Origin: Polytrichum commune
Taxonomy: Eukaryota; Streptophyta; Polytrichopsida; Polytrichales; Polytrichaceae
Assembly (NCBI GenBank): GCA_950295325.1
Contig: OX485804.1
Coordinates: forward strand, 26,104,001-26,168,000
Length of the DNA: 64,000 nt
Direction of reading: 5' to 3'
Every line of letters starts with the position of its first letter. The stretch's first letter is position 1. A program made the position numbers and the translations under genes. The notes beneath the pieces are model-generated. The model had not been told where the DNA came from, searched no databases, and was given only the letters and a program-made list of their open reading frames with translations. Shown one piece after another: positions 42,300-53,100 of the stretch.

Positions 42300-45200
42300 G
42301 TTTAAGATTTTAAGCTCAACCAAGGCGGCACTCCCAGAGTCGCTCATCTGGAGAGAAAAGGGAGGAAGGTAGGTACCTCCCTCCCATTCACCTGGTAGGT
42401 ATGAAACGTCTGTAGGTAAGTAGGTGTTTAGGATGGTAGGTAGGAAATCGGAACCTCGCCGGCATATCCACTGCAACAGCACTAGGGCGGCGACCAAAGT
42501 CTGGTCGGCCCTAAGTAAGGTTGAGGCACTTATGACCGATAAAATAAGAGGGTATGCATCTATCTGGGAGTAGTATATAGCGGGGAATTGTTTTTCTTGC
42601 AAAGAGAACAAATTCTAAGGAGATTGAATGAATGAATGAATAAATAAATTCATGAATGTGAAAATTGCGGCAAGTTTTGAAGCGGTAAAGTTAGGGTAAC
42701 ACATAGTCAATTCATAGATCAATCCATAACCGCTCATCAATATTATAGTAATGATCGGCTGCAACAGTTGTCGAAACATTTATGACAATAGTCAATCACA
42801 AGCCGCCATCACATAACCTTAACTCCATTCACCTAAAAACATATAGATCTCATCCATGTCAGCATTACATGACCTTAGGGCCACTTCACACACGAGCCAA
42901 GAGCCGTGACCTTGTAATGGTGAGGACCCTTGACTCTCATCCAAAGGCCGTACCATGGGTGTTGAGAAAGTTGTTTTATGTAGTCACAAGCCCTCAAGGA
43001 TAGTGTGGAGTGAGAATGGACCATGTTGGGGGACCATTGCATAGTTTGTTGGCGGAAAAAAGAGGGGAGGGTTTGGTTTAATATTATAATATGTCTCAAA
43101 CTCTATCAATTTAAGAGAATTACTTGGTGGTGTTTGTTTGTCATGGAATCTCTTCTAGAATATGCCTTGCAATTTGTCCTGCTAGAAAAATTATTAAAAA
43201 AAGTCATGGTCTCCCGGAATTTGTGTCAGACCCACCTCTTGGAGGTGGGCTGAACGAAAATTCCAAGACCATGAAACCTTATCCATAGTCCGCCATGTAG
43301 GACTCCATGTAGACTTTTCATCCATGAATTCTTCTTTGGACCTTTAGGCCTTCACCTTCGTGTGTAAAGTAAACTTGGACGGTCTCCGCCCTTTTGACCA
43401 ATGAGAGCTCTTAGATTGCAATGGTCACGGGGCCTTCATTATTGTGTGTGATGTGGCCCTTAATGAGTTATTTAATTGAACATGGTCAACTATGGATGCC
43501 TTGACCTTGATGAGCAACTTTTATGGACCCGTTGTCCGAGGAGATTTTTGGACATAATTAGTCAACATTATGGTGTTTTCAAAACCAACTAGTTACATGT
43601 TGTGATCTTTGAGTTCTCTTTAGTACTTTGAGGTGTATTCTAAAAATTCTTCCAAAATGATCGGTTATTTTCTTGAACTCTTGAACTTCAACCGGTTATA
43701 TCTCAAACTCAACCAGTTCATCTGTACCTAGTGGCTGGTTCTCCCTACTCAATTTATGGGCCACTTGGTCTTTGAAAAGTTGTTAAGGTTTTTTTTTTGG
43801 AGCATGCTCATTCCACTCACAAAGTCCAAATGTTTTCCAATTTTTTATTGATCACCAATTGTTAAAGGGTTGCTTATAATAAGGTAGATGGGTCTTAAAT
43901 GGGTGTTTTTCCCTAGCATCATTGATTATCCTAATAAGTGCATGCGGTACAAACTTCTGAAACACACGCTATTTTGTTAAATCTCAAAATCAACAAGCTA
44001 AGGGCTGGAATTTTACCCAAGGATACTAAATTCATGATTCAATTACCATACAATTCAAGAAAATTGGTGTATGTTCTAAGGTGCTTGTAGAGTGATGAAA
44101 AAAAGTGTGAACACAATGTTTGTCAGTGAACACTGCTAGGATGAATAATGCAAGTGCTTTCAATGAATAGTGCTACTGTGAATAATATTTTTGATGAAAA
44201 TTGCCGAGATGAACATAACTTCCTAAATCTTGTGGTGGCGCTAATTTCATAGCGTAAAAAGACCTTCACCAATTTCACACACACACTATTAGCCCTCCCT
44301 CACTAATTGGGAAAATCAATGTAGTCCACTTCTCCCAAGATATGAAACATGTGATTAGTATGAGATGGTTAGCAAATGCAAATCAAGGTTATAGTTAATA
44401 ATAAATGCAAATCATGTTCTTTGTTATTTTGCCTCGTAATTCTTGGAGCTCATATGAATGCATTATTCATTATCAAGTGAACATTTTTGTACATATCAAA
44501 TGGTCATATAAGTCTCACTCTCCTCCCCCTCCCCCCCCCCCCAATTATGTTGACTATTGAGCCTAGAAGGGTTATCATTGAGCTCAAGAAGACAGTAGTG
44601 ATTACTATTCTTGTTGGCCTTAAATTGTAGTGTTAAAGTTGTTACCTCCTCAAGTTACTTCCTAGAAACTCGTTGCTACAAAGTCAAAGAACATATTTGT
44701 ACAATTGAATCTTTCAAATAATGTCATGAGCTTCGTATAAGCATTTTCAAAGCCAAGATTCGAGAAAAACTTCATATACTGGAGATGACATTAGTTTGCC
44801 TATGTATTTTGTACAAATGTCCATCTTAATATGAAGACTTATGACATATATATTAAATTGTGTAAAAAAATACAATCATATGATGTGTAGAGTGTGAACA
44901 ATGTCTGCTAATGAAATTGAAGACGTGTCATTTAGTTCCTCTAAGATGATAATTTGTTTCAAATATTTTATCATGCATACATAATCATCATGGTGTTATA
45001 GACACATGCACACACATGCACACATACATGCACAACCCCCATATTTGAGGCAAAAATGATACAACTTGCATTTGCAATAGTTAGATTTAATGCCTTGAAA
45101 ATGAATATTTAGAGGATTTCAAATTTTTATTGTGTTCCATTTTTTGCGAGAATAGAGAATAATATAAATAACGACTCTCTTTTCACATACACATCATTTG

Positions 45201-46655
45201 AGGATTGCAAGTGAATACTTTTCTTCATTATAACAATTGTTTATTGGTTTGGAGGTTGGCCATGTGCCGCTCAATAAAGGACCACAAATAGTAAGGTAAA
45301 CCTAAATCCACTTTTCAAAAGATCATCATAAAGTATACCTTGCACACTCCCCCCAAAAAAGTTATTCTCCAATTGTGTGCTTGAGGGGTAGTACCCCTTG
45401 AGATGGTCTCAGAGAACAATAGGGGTTAAAGGGCTGCCCCTCTCTTGATAATCAATGGGTAACTAAGATATATGGGACTTTATATTTGAGATGAGCATGT
45501 GCCACTAAGGTAGAGGGTGCTTAAACCAACACTTTAAGCTATTGCACATACATATGGCTATGTGGTTGATATATAAAATATATATTCATATTAGCCTTTG
45601 GGCTAAACATAGGTATCAAGAAAGAAAAAATATTTTTAGTCTCAATTGAATATTTGATGAATATTCAAAGTCAAAACTACTAGCTTCCTTATACCAATCC
45701 ATAGGCCCCGTGTATGGCAACCTCGCATATGATGAGGACCCCCACCTTCATTGCCTAGAACCAACACAACATAGTTGGGTACTAGACCCAAACTACATCA
45801 AAGCCCAAGTAGCAATGGTATGCAAAGCCACACGGCTACCTCCATGATCCCTCCCGGTTCGCTTGCAAAACCATCACCTTGCATCCCGGGAACCGACCCC
45901 CTTTGCATCCCGGTGTGAGCCCAAAATGGTGCCCACATGTGGTGATTAACTCTTCGAAACCAATTTTAGTTTGACTTTGATGTGTTATGATTATTCACAA
46001 AACATAAAGAGAGTGAAGTGTGGTTTGGATTTAAGTTTAGGCTTTAGAATGTGTTGTGTGATTATTTCAAGGTTGAATTCAATAAGAGTATGCCTTGATA
46101 ATGTGAGTAGGGGGTAAGGTGAAGCAAGGTGAGCTCCGCGGGTTAAATGCCCACTTTTGGATCCACCTTGGTAGTTTAGGAAGAAGGAAGCTTGGTGGAA
46201 GGGGATTAGTCCCTACTTTGAAGGTGAAGGTTAAGGGATTGTGATTGGAGGTGCTAATCTTCTCACCCTATCCTCTCCCTCTCTCCCTCTCTACTACTTA
46301 AGGTGGTTTCTCTCTCATTTTTCTCTCTCTCCATCAAGCGCTCTCAAGAGAGCAAGCTCTTAAAGAGCTTGAGCCACGTGTGTGAGACATTAGTTCTTAG
46401 TGAAGTTTATTAGTTAAGCTCTCTCTCTCAATGCCTCCCAATTGAGGGAGCTCTTAGAGTTTAAAGTTGCACGTGTTGATTAGTTAGTAGTTAGTAGAAT
46501 TAGTGTGTTAGATTAGTTTATTATTTAGGAGCAAGGAAAAAGAAAGAAGAAGAAAAACTTAGAAAACATGTGATTAGGGAAGGAGAGAGTTTGGATTAGG
46601 GTGCAACTAGTGGTTGGGATACCCATTCGGGTATTATAACTTCATATACTGAAAT
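42300..46655. other. Spacer upstream of the cyclophilin gene
   Basis: The first few hundred bases probably hold the cyclophilin promoter, but I see no clear TATA box. The rest is AT-rich, with a GAATGAATGAAT microsatellite (about 42625-42655), a C12 run at 44531, a reversed family C repeat and a CT-rich stretch at about 46262-46335. There is no supported gene. Confidence 0.45.
43560..43745 (-). repeat. Interspersed repeat family C, copy 3 (reversed)
   Basis: On the minus strand it shows the AACCAGTTGAG, GATCATTTTGGAAG and CAACATGTAACTAGTTG-type words of the family, in the same order as the plus-strand copies. Confidence 0.5.
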
Positions 46656-46950
46656 CAGAAGGCAGCTGGGCTTGGAGGTTAGACCACCCGGGACTGGAAC
46701 AGAAGGCAGCTGGGCTTGGTAAGTTAGGCCACACCACGATTGGAATCAAAGGCAGTTGGGCTTGGTAAGTTAGACCACCCGGGACTAGAACAGAAGGCAG
46801 CTGGGCTCGGTAAGTTAGGCCACACCGCGACTGTAGTCAGAAGGCAGCTGGGCTTGGAGGTTAGACCACCCGGGACTGGAATCAAAGGCAACTGGGCTTG
46901 GAGGTTAGACCACACCCGGGACTGGAATCAGAAGGCAGCTGGGTTGCCTA
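46656..46950 (+). repeat. Minisatellite with alternating 44- and 47-bp units
   Basis: Seven units begin with CAGAAGGCAGCTGGGCTTGG or close variants at 46656, 46700, 46747, 46791, 46838, 46883 and 46929. The spacing alternates around 44 and 47 (44, 47, 44, 47, 45, 46). Two unit types alternate: one with GGTTAGACCACCCGGGACT, the other with TAAGTTAGGCCACACC. This suggests a dimeric higher-order unit of about 91 bp. Confidence 0.9.
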
Positions 46951-47857
46951 GCAACAATTCATTTAGACTATCTAGGGGTTAGCAAGGCTAGCTCAAGTAG
47001 TAAGTATTAGCACATAAAAAACTAGATCACATTAGGCCATCTTTAGTGGTAGCTAAGAAGTTATATTCATTTAGGCTAGTTGGTGCCACGTGTGGGTTTG
47101 TATGAGTGTGTTTAACCATTGAGAAAAGTGTTTTTCAACACTTGCACCTCTTGGTCAAAATAACTCACTTGCATTATTAATGGAGAATGTGGAAGATTCT
47201 TGCAATGGCAAGAAAAAGGAAGTGAAGATTAAACGAGCGAGGGGAATGTCCTTAAGGGCATGTGTGGCTAAAGCCACGGGTTGGACGCTTGAGAAAGCCA
47301 ACTCTACCACAAGCCAAGAGGCTAACATTAATAAAGTACAATGAGTGGAAACAATATGTGTTCTTTTGGACATAAAAATTACTTTGCACATGGTTCAAGT
47401 TGTAACAGATACATGTGACTCGCAAAGCCATCACCCGGACTAGGACGCTTAAGGGTGGTGGATTTGGCCTCACACCCGGGAAATGACCCTTTTGTGCTTT
47501 GTGTGCCTACCTCCTTGGGGTTGTGAATAGAATGACTAGAATAGGCATTGACAAGCCACCCTAATCCCACCTTGAACCAACCCGAGATAGAGTGGAGCCC
47601 GTTACATACCCCACATGAAGGTCATGGAGGCTGCTATGAAGTGGCACCACTAATGGCACCTAAAACCGTCACTTCGTGGGCCCAGACACTCCTACACCGC
47701 CGGGTACGGTTCAAGGTTGTAGAGTGTTGGCAATTGGGAGGCGTTTATAGGTGTTGGTTTTGGATGGGGTGTTGGATTTAGCACCCTCTACCTTAGTTCA
47801 AAACCCTTCAAAAGTTAATTACAAAGAGAGAGAATCATTCTATGACGACTATAGGAG
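46951..47857. other. Spacer, nothing recognised
   Basis: No gene or named repeat found. Short ORFs are overlapping and lack recognisable motifs. Confidence 0.45.
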
Positions 47858-47869
47858 TTTCTCTAACCC
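47858..47869. repeat. Target site duplication of SINE copy 1, left
   Basis: TTTCTCTAACCC; an exact 12-bp match at 48239-48250. Confidence 0.85.
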
Positions 47870-48238
47870 AAGGCACCACGGGCCTTGGCTTGGTGGTTAG
47901 GGCTCATGGCCCCCAATGAGGAGGTTGTGGGTTCTATTCCCCATGCTGGCGTGGTGCTCACCACCTTAGTCCACCCAACTATGGTGGGGGGTCCTTGGAC
48001 CTTGTTGTATGGGTACCTCAAAAGCCCTTTGGGGGGATACCACGTCCGGTATCTTCAAGGCACTAGTGACTAGCTAGGAACTAGTATAGTGTGTCACTAT
48101 AGTGTCCATCCTCGAAAGGGGAGAGTAGTATTGTCCCAATGTCCCCTTGTCCGGTGGGCATCGGGTCATTGGCATTACGAACGGACACTTTATTCACGCC
48201 GGCCTCTTAAAAGGGACCAGAGTTTCTATCTATCTATC
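47870..48238 (+). mobile_element. tRNA-derived SINE, copy 1 (369 bp)
   Basis: The head AGGCACCACGGGCCTTGG is followed by an A box (TGGCTTGGTGGTTAG, about 47886) and a B box (GGTTCTATTCC, 47930-47940) at tRNA-like spacing. This is the internal RNA polymerase III promoter of tRNA-derived SINEs. A unique body follows and the 3' end is a short TATC repeat tail. It is flanked by an exact 12-bp duplication. SINEs code for no protein and are mobilised by LINE enzymes. Confidence 0.88.
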
Positions 48239-48250
48239 TTTCTCTAACCC
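48239..48250. repeat. Target site duplication of SINE copy 1, right
   Basis: TTTCTCTAACCC directly after the TATC-type tail. Confidence 0.85.
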
Positions 48251-48387
48251 TTAAACTACTTGGGTTTGACCTCAAATCAAAGACGTATTGCAAAGAATGG
48301 TTTCAAGACCTGGTATGAGGTTGATTCACAAAGCAAAGTTGGGAATGATGAATCTTGAACTATAGTATCCATGTGGTTAGAACAAAG

Positions 48388-48395
48388 GAATATCA
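48388..48395. repeat. Target site duplication of SINE copy 2, left
   Basis: GAATATCA; repeated at 48770-48777. Confidence 0.7.
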
Positions 48396-48769
48396 AATAG
48401 ATAGAAACTCTAGTCCCTTTTTAACAAGGGGCCGGCGTGAATAAAGTGTCCGTTCGTAATGTCAATGACCCGATGCCCACTGGACAAGGGGACATTGGGA
48501 CAATACTACTCTCCCCTTTCGAGGATGGACACTATAGTGACACACAATACTAGTTCCTAGCTAGCCACAAGTGAATTTAAGATACCGGACATGGTATCCC
48601 CCCAAAGGGCTTTGAGGTACCCATACACAACAAGGTCCAAGGACCCCCCACCATAGTTGGGTGGACTAAGGTGGTGAGCACCACGCCGGCATGGGGAATA
48701 GAACCCACAACCTCCTCATTGGGGGCCATGAGCCCTAACCACCAAGCCAAGGCCCGTGGTGCCTCAAAT
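48396..48769 (-). mobile_element. tRNA-derived SINE, copy 2 (374 bp), reversed
   Basis: Reverse-strand copy of the element at 47870, with the same head, A box, B box (near 48708) and tail. It is about 93-95% identical by eye, with a small expansion near its 3' part. It has its own duplication, GAATATCA. The separate duplication shows an independent insertion, not an inverted duplication of copy 1. The two copies lie tail to tail, 157 bp apart. Confidence 0.85.
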
Positions 48770-48777
48770 GAATATCA
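48770..48777. repeat. Target site duplication of SINE copy 2, right
   Basis: GAATATCA adjoining the SINE head on the minus strand. Confidence 0.7.
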
Positions 48778-49543
48778 TCCTTAATGTACACTACAATTGG
48801 CCAAAATAATTGTAAGACATAATCTATAATTCAAGTATACATTGAAATCATTTAGAATTTGCTTTGGTTGGACGATTTATGTTAGAGTTGCATAACATGC
48901 TTGAAATGAAAAAGTAAGTAATCATTATCATGTCATAACAGTGGCACTTTCCCTATGCCGTGTCCTACTAGACGGCTTTGATGGAGATTATGTTATTTTC
49001 TAAGACATCAAAATTTGTGAAATTTCTATTTTAAGACAAAATAAGCTTAACAAGAATCTTTTTGGAAAAAATCATCAATATTAAAGTTTGTCAAAACATG
49101 TTTTTACAAATAATTGACATATTCAATTATTCGATTCATAACCGCCCATGTTGGATGGTAAAAATAATGTAGCAATTGAGAAACTAAGGGTGGAGGTAAA
49201 ACCTACTTCAAGGAGGTTTGTATCTCCTATATATTGTCCCTGAATGTATTTTGAAATTTTGGATCAACATCACTTACAATCTTTCCCGAACTCTCAGTCT
49301 CTCCCAGGCTCTCATTCTCTCCCTCAAGTGTAGCAAGAGAGAATGGTTACATATGAATTTACCTGACATTCATCAATATTGAACACCTAGTCCCTATAAG
49401 CTTGTGGTTGATTCATTTTATGTATATGTATCATGGTATACCAATTCAAGATCTTTGAAGCTAATAACCATTTTAGATCTTACATATTATTTGAGGGCAT
49501 GTTCACTAGATGATCTTGTAACCTATATGTATAAAATCTACAT
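48778..49543. other. AT-rich spacer
   Basis: No supported gene. A fragment like the arm of MITE family B (GGTTACATATGAATTTACC, about 49344) is present without a partner arm. Confidence 0.45.
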
Positions 49544-49992
49544 CGATATATGCAAATAGGTTGCCTCCTTACCCATGCAAATTATCTAGGATGAAAACCA
49601 TTTCACACAAACTCATACATTTGTTTATTCGCCTTCGTGGCAACTAGGAGAGAGAGGGAATTATCATATACAAGTGTACCTCACATCCATCTAACATAAA
49701 AACATGATCCCCTAAAAGTTTTTTTCCAATTCATCTCCAACGATCTCCAATGGATTGGTTTGAAGTTTCTAAAGCTGATTTCAATGTCAAACAAACTTTA
49801 AAAAGTAACCTCCAGGCTGCGTACTATTTCAAGGCTTTTATGTTGGATGAATATGAGGTATGCTCATTTACGATAATTCGCTCTCCCTATAGCAACTAGA
49901 GTCAAATATACTCTACGTACTTTGCTACTGTAATTATAAATTTTCAAAATGGGGTGAGAAATTAGTGTGGGGCGACCTAATTGCACATATTA
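49544..49992. mobile_element. MITE family A, copy 3 (449 bp), interrupted by a family B MITE
   Basis: Left end CGATATATGCAAATAGGTTG at 49544; right end CGACCTAATTGCACATATTA at 49992. Subtracting the family B element inside leaves about 218 bp, close to the 197 bp of copy 2. The right end is 176 bp before the methyltransferase start codon. Confidence 0.7.
49656..49886. mobile_element. MITE family B, copy 2 (231 bp), nested
   Basis: Arms GGGAATTATCATATACAAGT (left) and TACGATAATTCGCTCTCCC (right), with CTAACATAAAA facing TTTTATGTTGGA. It has the same length as copy 1 at 28916. Confidence 0.7.
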
Positions 49993-50167
49993 GTGTATAA
50001 ATCGCGGGTTAGATCACGGGTCACGAGCCGGGCTCTCGGCGCCCTCCCAGAAACCCGGCCCAGTGCCCCATCCGAAACTTCCGAATTCGTAACGGGAGCA
50101 GATTGTTCGCCGAACGGGAAACCCTAATGCAGAGCTCCACCATCGTGGCCTTAGACTTGATTCCACC

Positions 50168-53100
50168 ATGATGCAGCGTCCCATGCACCACGGCCATGGC
50201 CTGCAATCTCACCCTCTCAGCTACACGCGTAGTGTTGTAGCATCGCCGACGACGATCATCGCATCTGCTTCCCCACTCAAGCTCGTTACCATCAATTCGT
50301 GAGTCTCTCAATGCTTCGTTATGCCGATACTCGCTTGTCCTAATTATGGCGATAATTTTTCTGCAAATCCTGAACTCTCAATTGGCATGTCTTAAGATGC
50401 GTGCTCATGCCGAGGGGCCTTCTGCTTGCTTTCGTGAAGGCCATGTCCTGGTTGTGTTGAGATTGCTGCAAATTTTGAGCTGTTGAGAGGTCGGTACTTA
50501 CTGACCGGGTCTAGTCAAGATGAATGTTAATGCGTCGGATATGCCGATACTTGCTATCCCAATTATGGCGGTTGTAATTTGTGCAAATTTCGAACTCTTC
50601 GGATGCTCAATTGGCATGTCGTACGATGCGTGCTCATGCCGAAGGGCCTTCTGCATGCTTCGGTGAAGTTTATGTTCTGGTTGTGGCGAGATTGTTACAA
50701 ATTTTGAGCTGTTGAGAGGCCGGTACTCACTGACCGCTTCTAGTGAAGGTGAATGTTAATGTTTCTGGCTGTGATGAGCAGAGGGATGCATATTTTAAAG
50801 AATGTGATACCGCATTCTTGCTTGTGAGGAAGAGTTTACTGAGCTACATTGGAGCCGTGAATTGTTCTGAAGTAGATGTTGCGCACACTTGTTGAGCATT
50901 TTCATCCAATTGCTCGGTATTTTTCAGTGTCTACCACTACAGGATGTGCTTGGTTGGTTTTGAACACATGACTTTGTATCCTAAATTGCAGGTTGCAGTG
51001 TTCGTGTGCTTTGAGCAATGGAATCAGTCCTACAACTCAAACATTGGAATCGGGAGCTGATACGAAGGTGGAGAAGCTTAGAAGCTGGCTGAAAGCTTTG
51101 AACCACGACGACTGTAACCTTAAAGTAGAGAGATGTCCACAGGGAACCTCAGGATCTGGATATGGCGCAGTAGCTGGTCCATGTGGCGTGGCCAAAGGCA
51201 GTGTGGTTGTTCGTGTGCCAAAGAAAGCTCTAATGACTGAGGATGTAAGAATTATAACCAAAAGTTCCGCGCCAAACGAGTACACTCACTCCTTGAGACT
51301 AATTTTCGATTTTTAAAGGTGTGGAGATTGATATTTCTTTATGAGGAGTGACAGTGGTTGCGCTGCAGACGGCGGCACAATGTAAGGATGTCGGACCGTT
51401 GGTGGAGAAGGCAAACCTCACTCCATGGCAGGCCATGTGCTTGCATTTGCTCTGTGAGCGAGCTCGCGGGAAAACAAGCTTCTGGTACCCTTACATTGAG
51501 GTTCTTCCCACTGAGCTTGAGCTGGTTGGCGCACATCCCATGCTTTGGCCGGAGGTGAGAATCTGAGAGGTAAAAAATGTAGTAGTCTTTAGGCCCCCTT
51601 TGCACTAGTACTGGAGAGTTGAGAGCTCGAAGAAAGGAGCCTCCTAATTGGCGGGGTGCCTCTTACGCGTGCTTGTTCACTCAAATCCACTTTACACGCG
51701 AGCTCTCAGCTTCAGAGCTTGAACTTTTTACCGGGGGTTACTACGCTTAGATGGCGCCTTGATAAATCCCATCTACGTGGGACTATGACAAGCTCTCGGT
51801 CATATTTGTCAAGATCTCGGTCAAGATCCTAAGCTACCTCCATGAGATAGCTTAGGAATTGTCGAGAGCTCGAGGTCTCATTTTGTGGGCCCCAAGCTAA
51901 TGGGCTTTCAAGCATTCTTTCGCTTGTCATGAATGCTTCTTTGTCTAGTATCCTTCCCCCCTTGATATTGTACTTAGAGCATGGCCACTTTACACTCTCA
52001 ATAGTTTGAGCTTTAAATGAAGGATAGTCAACTTTAAGTATCAAACTCCCAAAAATTGCAAGTTTGAGCTCTCAACTCGAGCTCTAGTGTAAAAGGGGTC
52101 TTATCTCCAGGTATACTCGTGTGTACGTCTCTGACTGTCTTTGAATGCAGAGATTGAGAAAGGAGTGGCTTGAAGGATCTCCAATGCTGGAAGTTACGGA
52201 GCGACGGCTCTCCATTTGCAGGTGTTCTCTTTTGTGCTGACCATCAAAACCTGAAAGCACTTCCATATCTGAATTTCAATCTTGTGCGAAGAGTCCAATT
52301 ATGTCTCCTCCTTTGTCAGGTACAATCTCTTGGTTGTGTCTTATGTTAGACATTTGTTGCACATCAAGTGACTCATCAGTCACCTGCAGCTTCCAGGGAG
52401 GATCATGAAGCCATGCTCATGGCAGGGGCTGACGTGTTAGCCCCAAGTGGACATGCTAGTACTGGATTTATTACGGAATCAGCTGTTCGATGGGCGGCCT
52501 CTATATTGCTTAGCCGGTCTTTTTTCCTCAACCTACAAGACGAGGTCTGCATCTCAATTATTGTACTTCTTACTAAGTGCTGCATTTTGAAGCACAGGAT
52601 GCCCGGTTTTTACCTTCTTTGTTGTCTGATATAGGAATGCGTGGTTGAGTTTTTCTTTAAGTGAATTGTTCTGTGGAGTTTGTGCTTAAGGTTCTGGAAA
52701 CATTGTTGAGTGGTGCAGAGATCCACAGGAGGAAGTTTCAGCGAGGAGACAATTGCACTAGTACCATGGGCTGATATGCTAAATCACAGTAGCTCAGCTG
52801 GCCGAGAATCGTGCCTGGTGTATAACCAGAGAACAGGCATTGCCAGTTTAAAGGCACACCGAGCATATGCAGAGGGTGAACAAGTCTATGATTCTTATGG
52901 ACCTAGTTTATCCGCCTCAAAGCTGCTTCTTGATTATGGATTTGTCGACGAAGAAAATTCTATATCGTCCGTTGATCTGCCGGCAAGTATTCACACTTCT
53001 ACCAGATGGGACATTTATATGTTTTTCAGCACTGACCAGGCTGCTCAAGTTGGATGACACCAAGAAATCTGTCCTTTGTACATGGCACTATTAGTGAAAA

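Noticed and set aside
42078-42611. 177-codon minus-strand ORF at the cyclophilin 5' end
   Set aside because: It overlaps the better transit-peptide frame starting at 42211 and has no domain; probably 5' UTR and promoter sequence.
47858-48777. Long inverted repeat made by local inversion-duplication
   Set aside because: Each arm has its own distinct target duplication and a SINE structure, so two independent insertions explain it better.
50021-50311. 96-codon minus-strand ORF over the methyltransferase first exon
   Set aside because: Antisense shadow of a short GC-rich coding exon.
51245-51368. Frameshift between methyltransferase exons 2 and 3
   Set aside because: First suspected because three nearby AG sites give the wrong phase, but the acceptor CTGCAG at 51368 restores phase 0 and a sensible protein.
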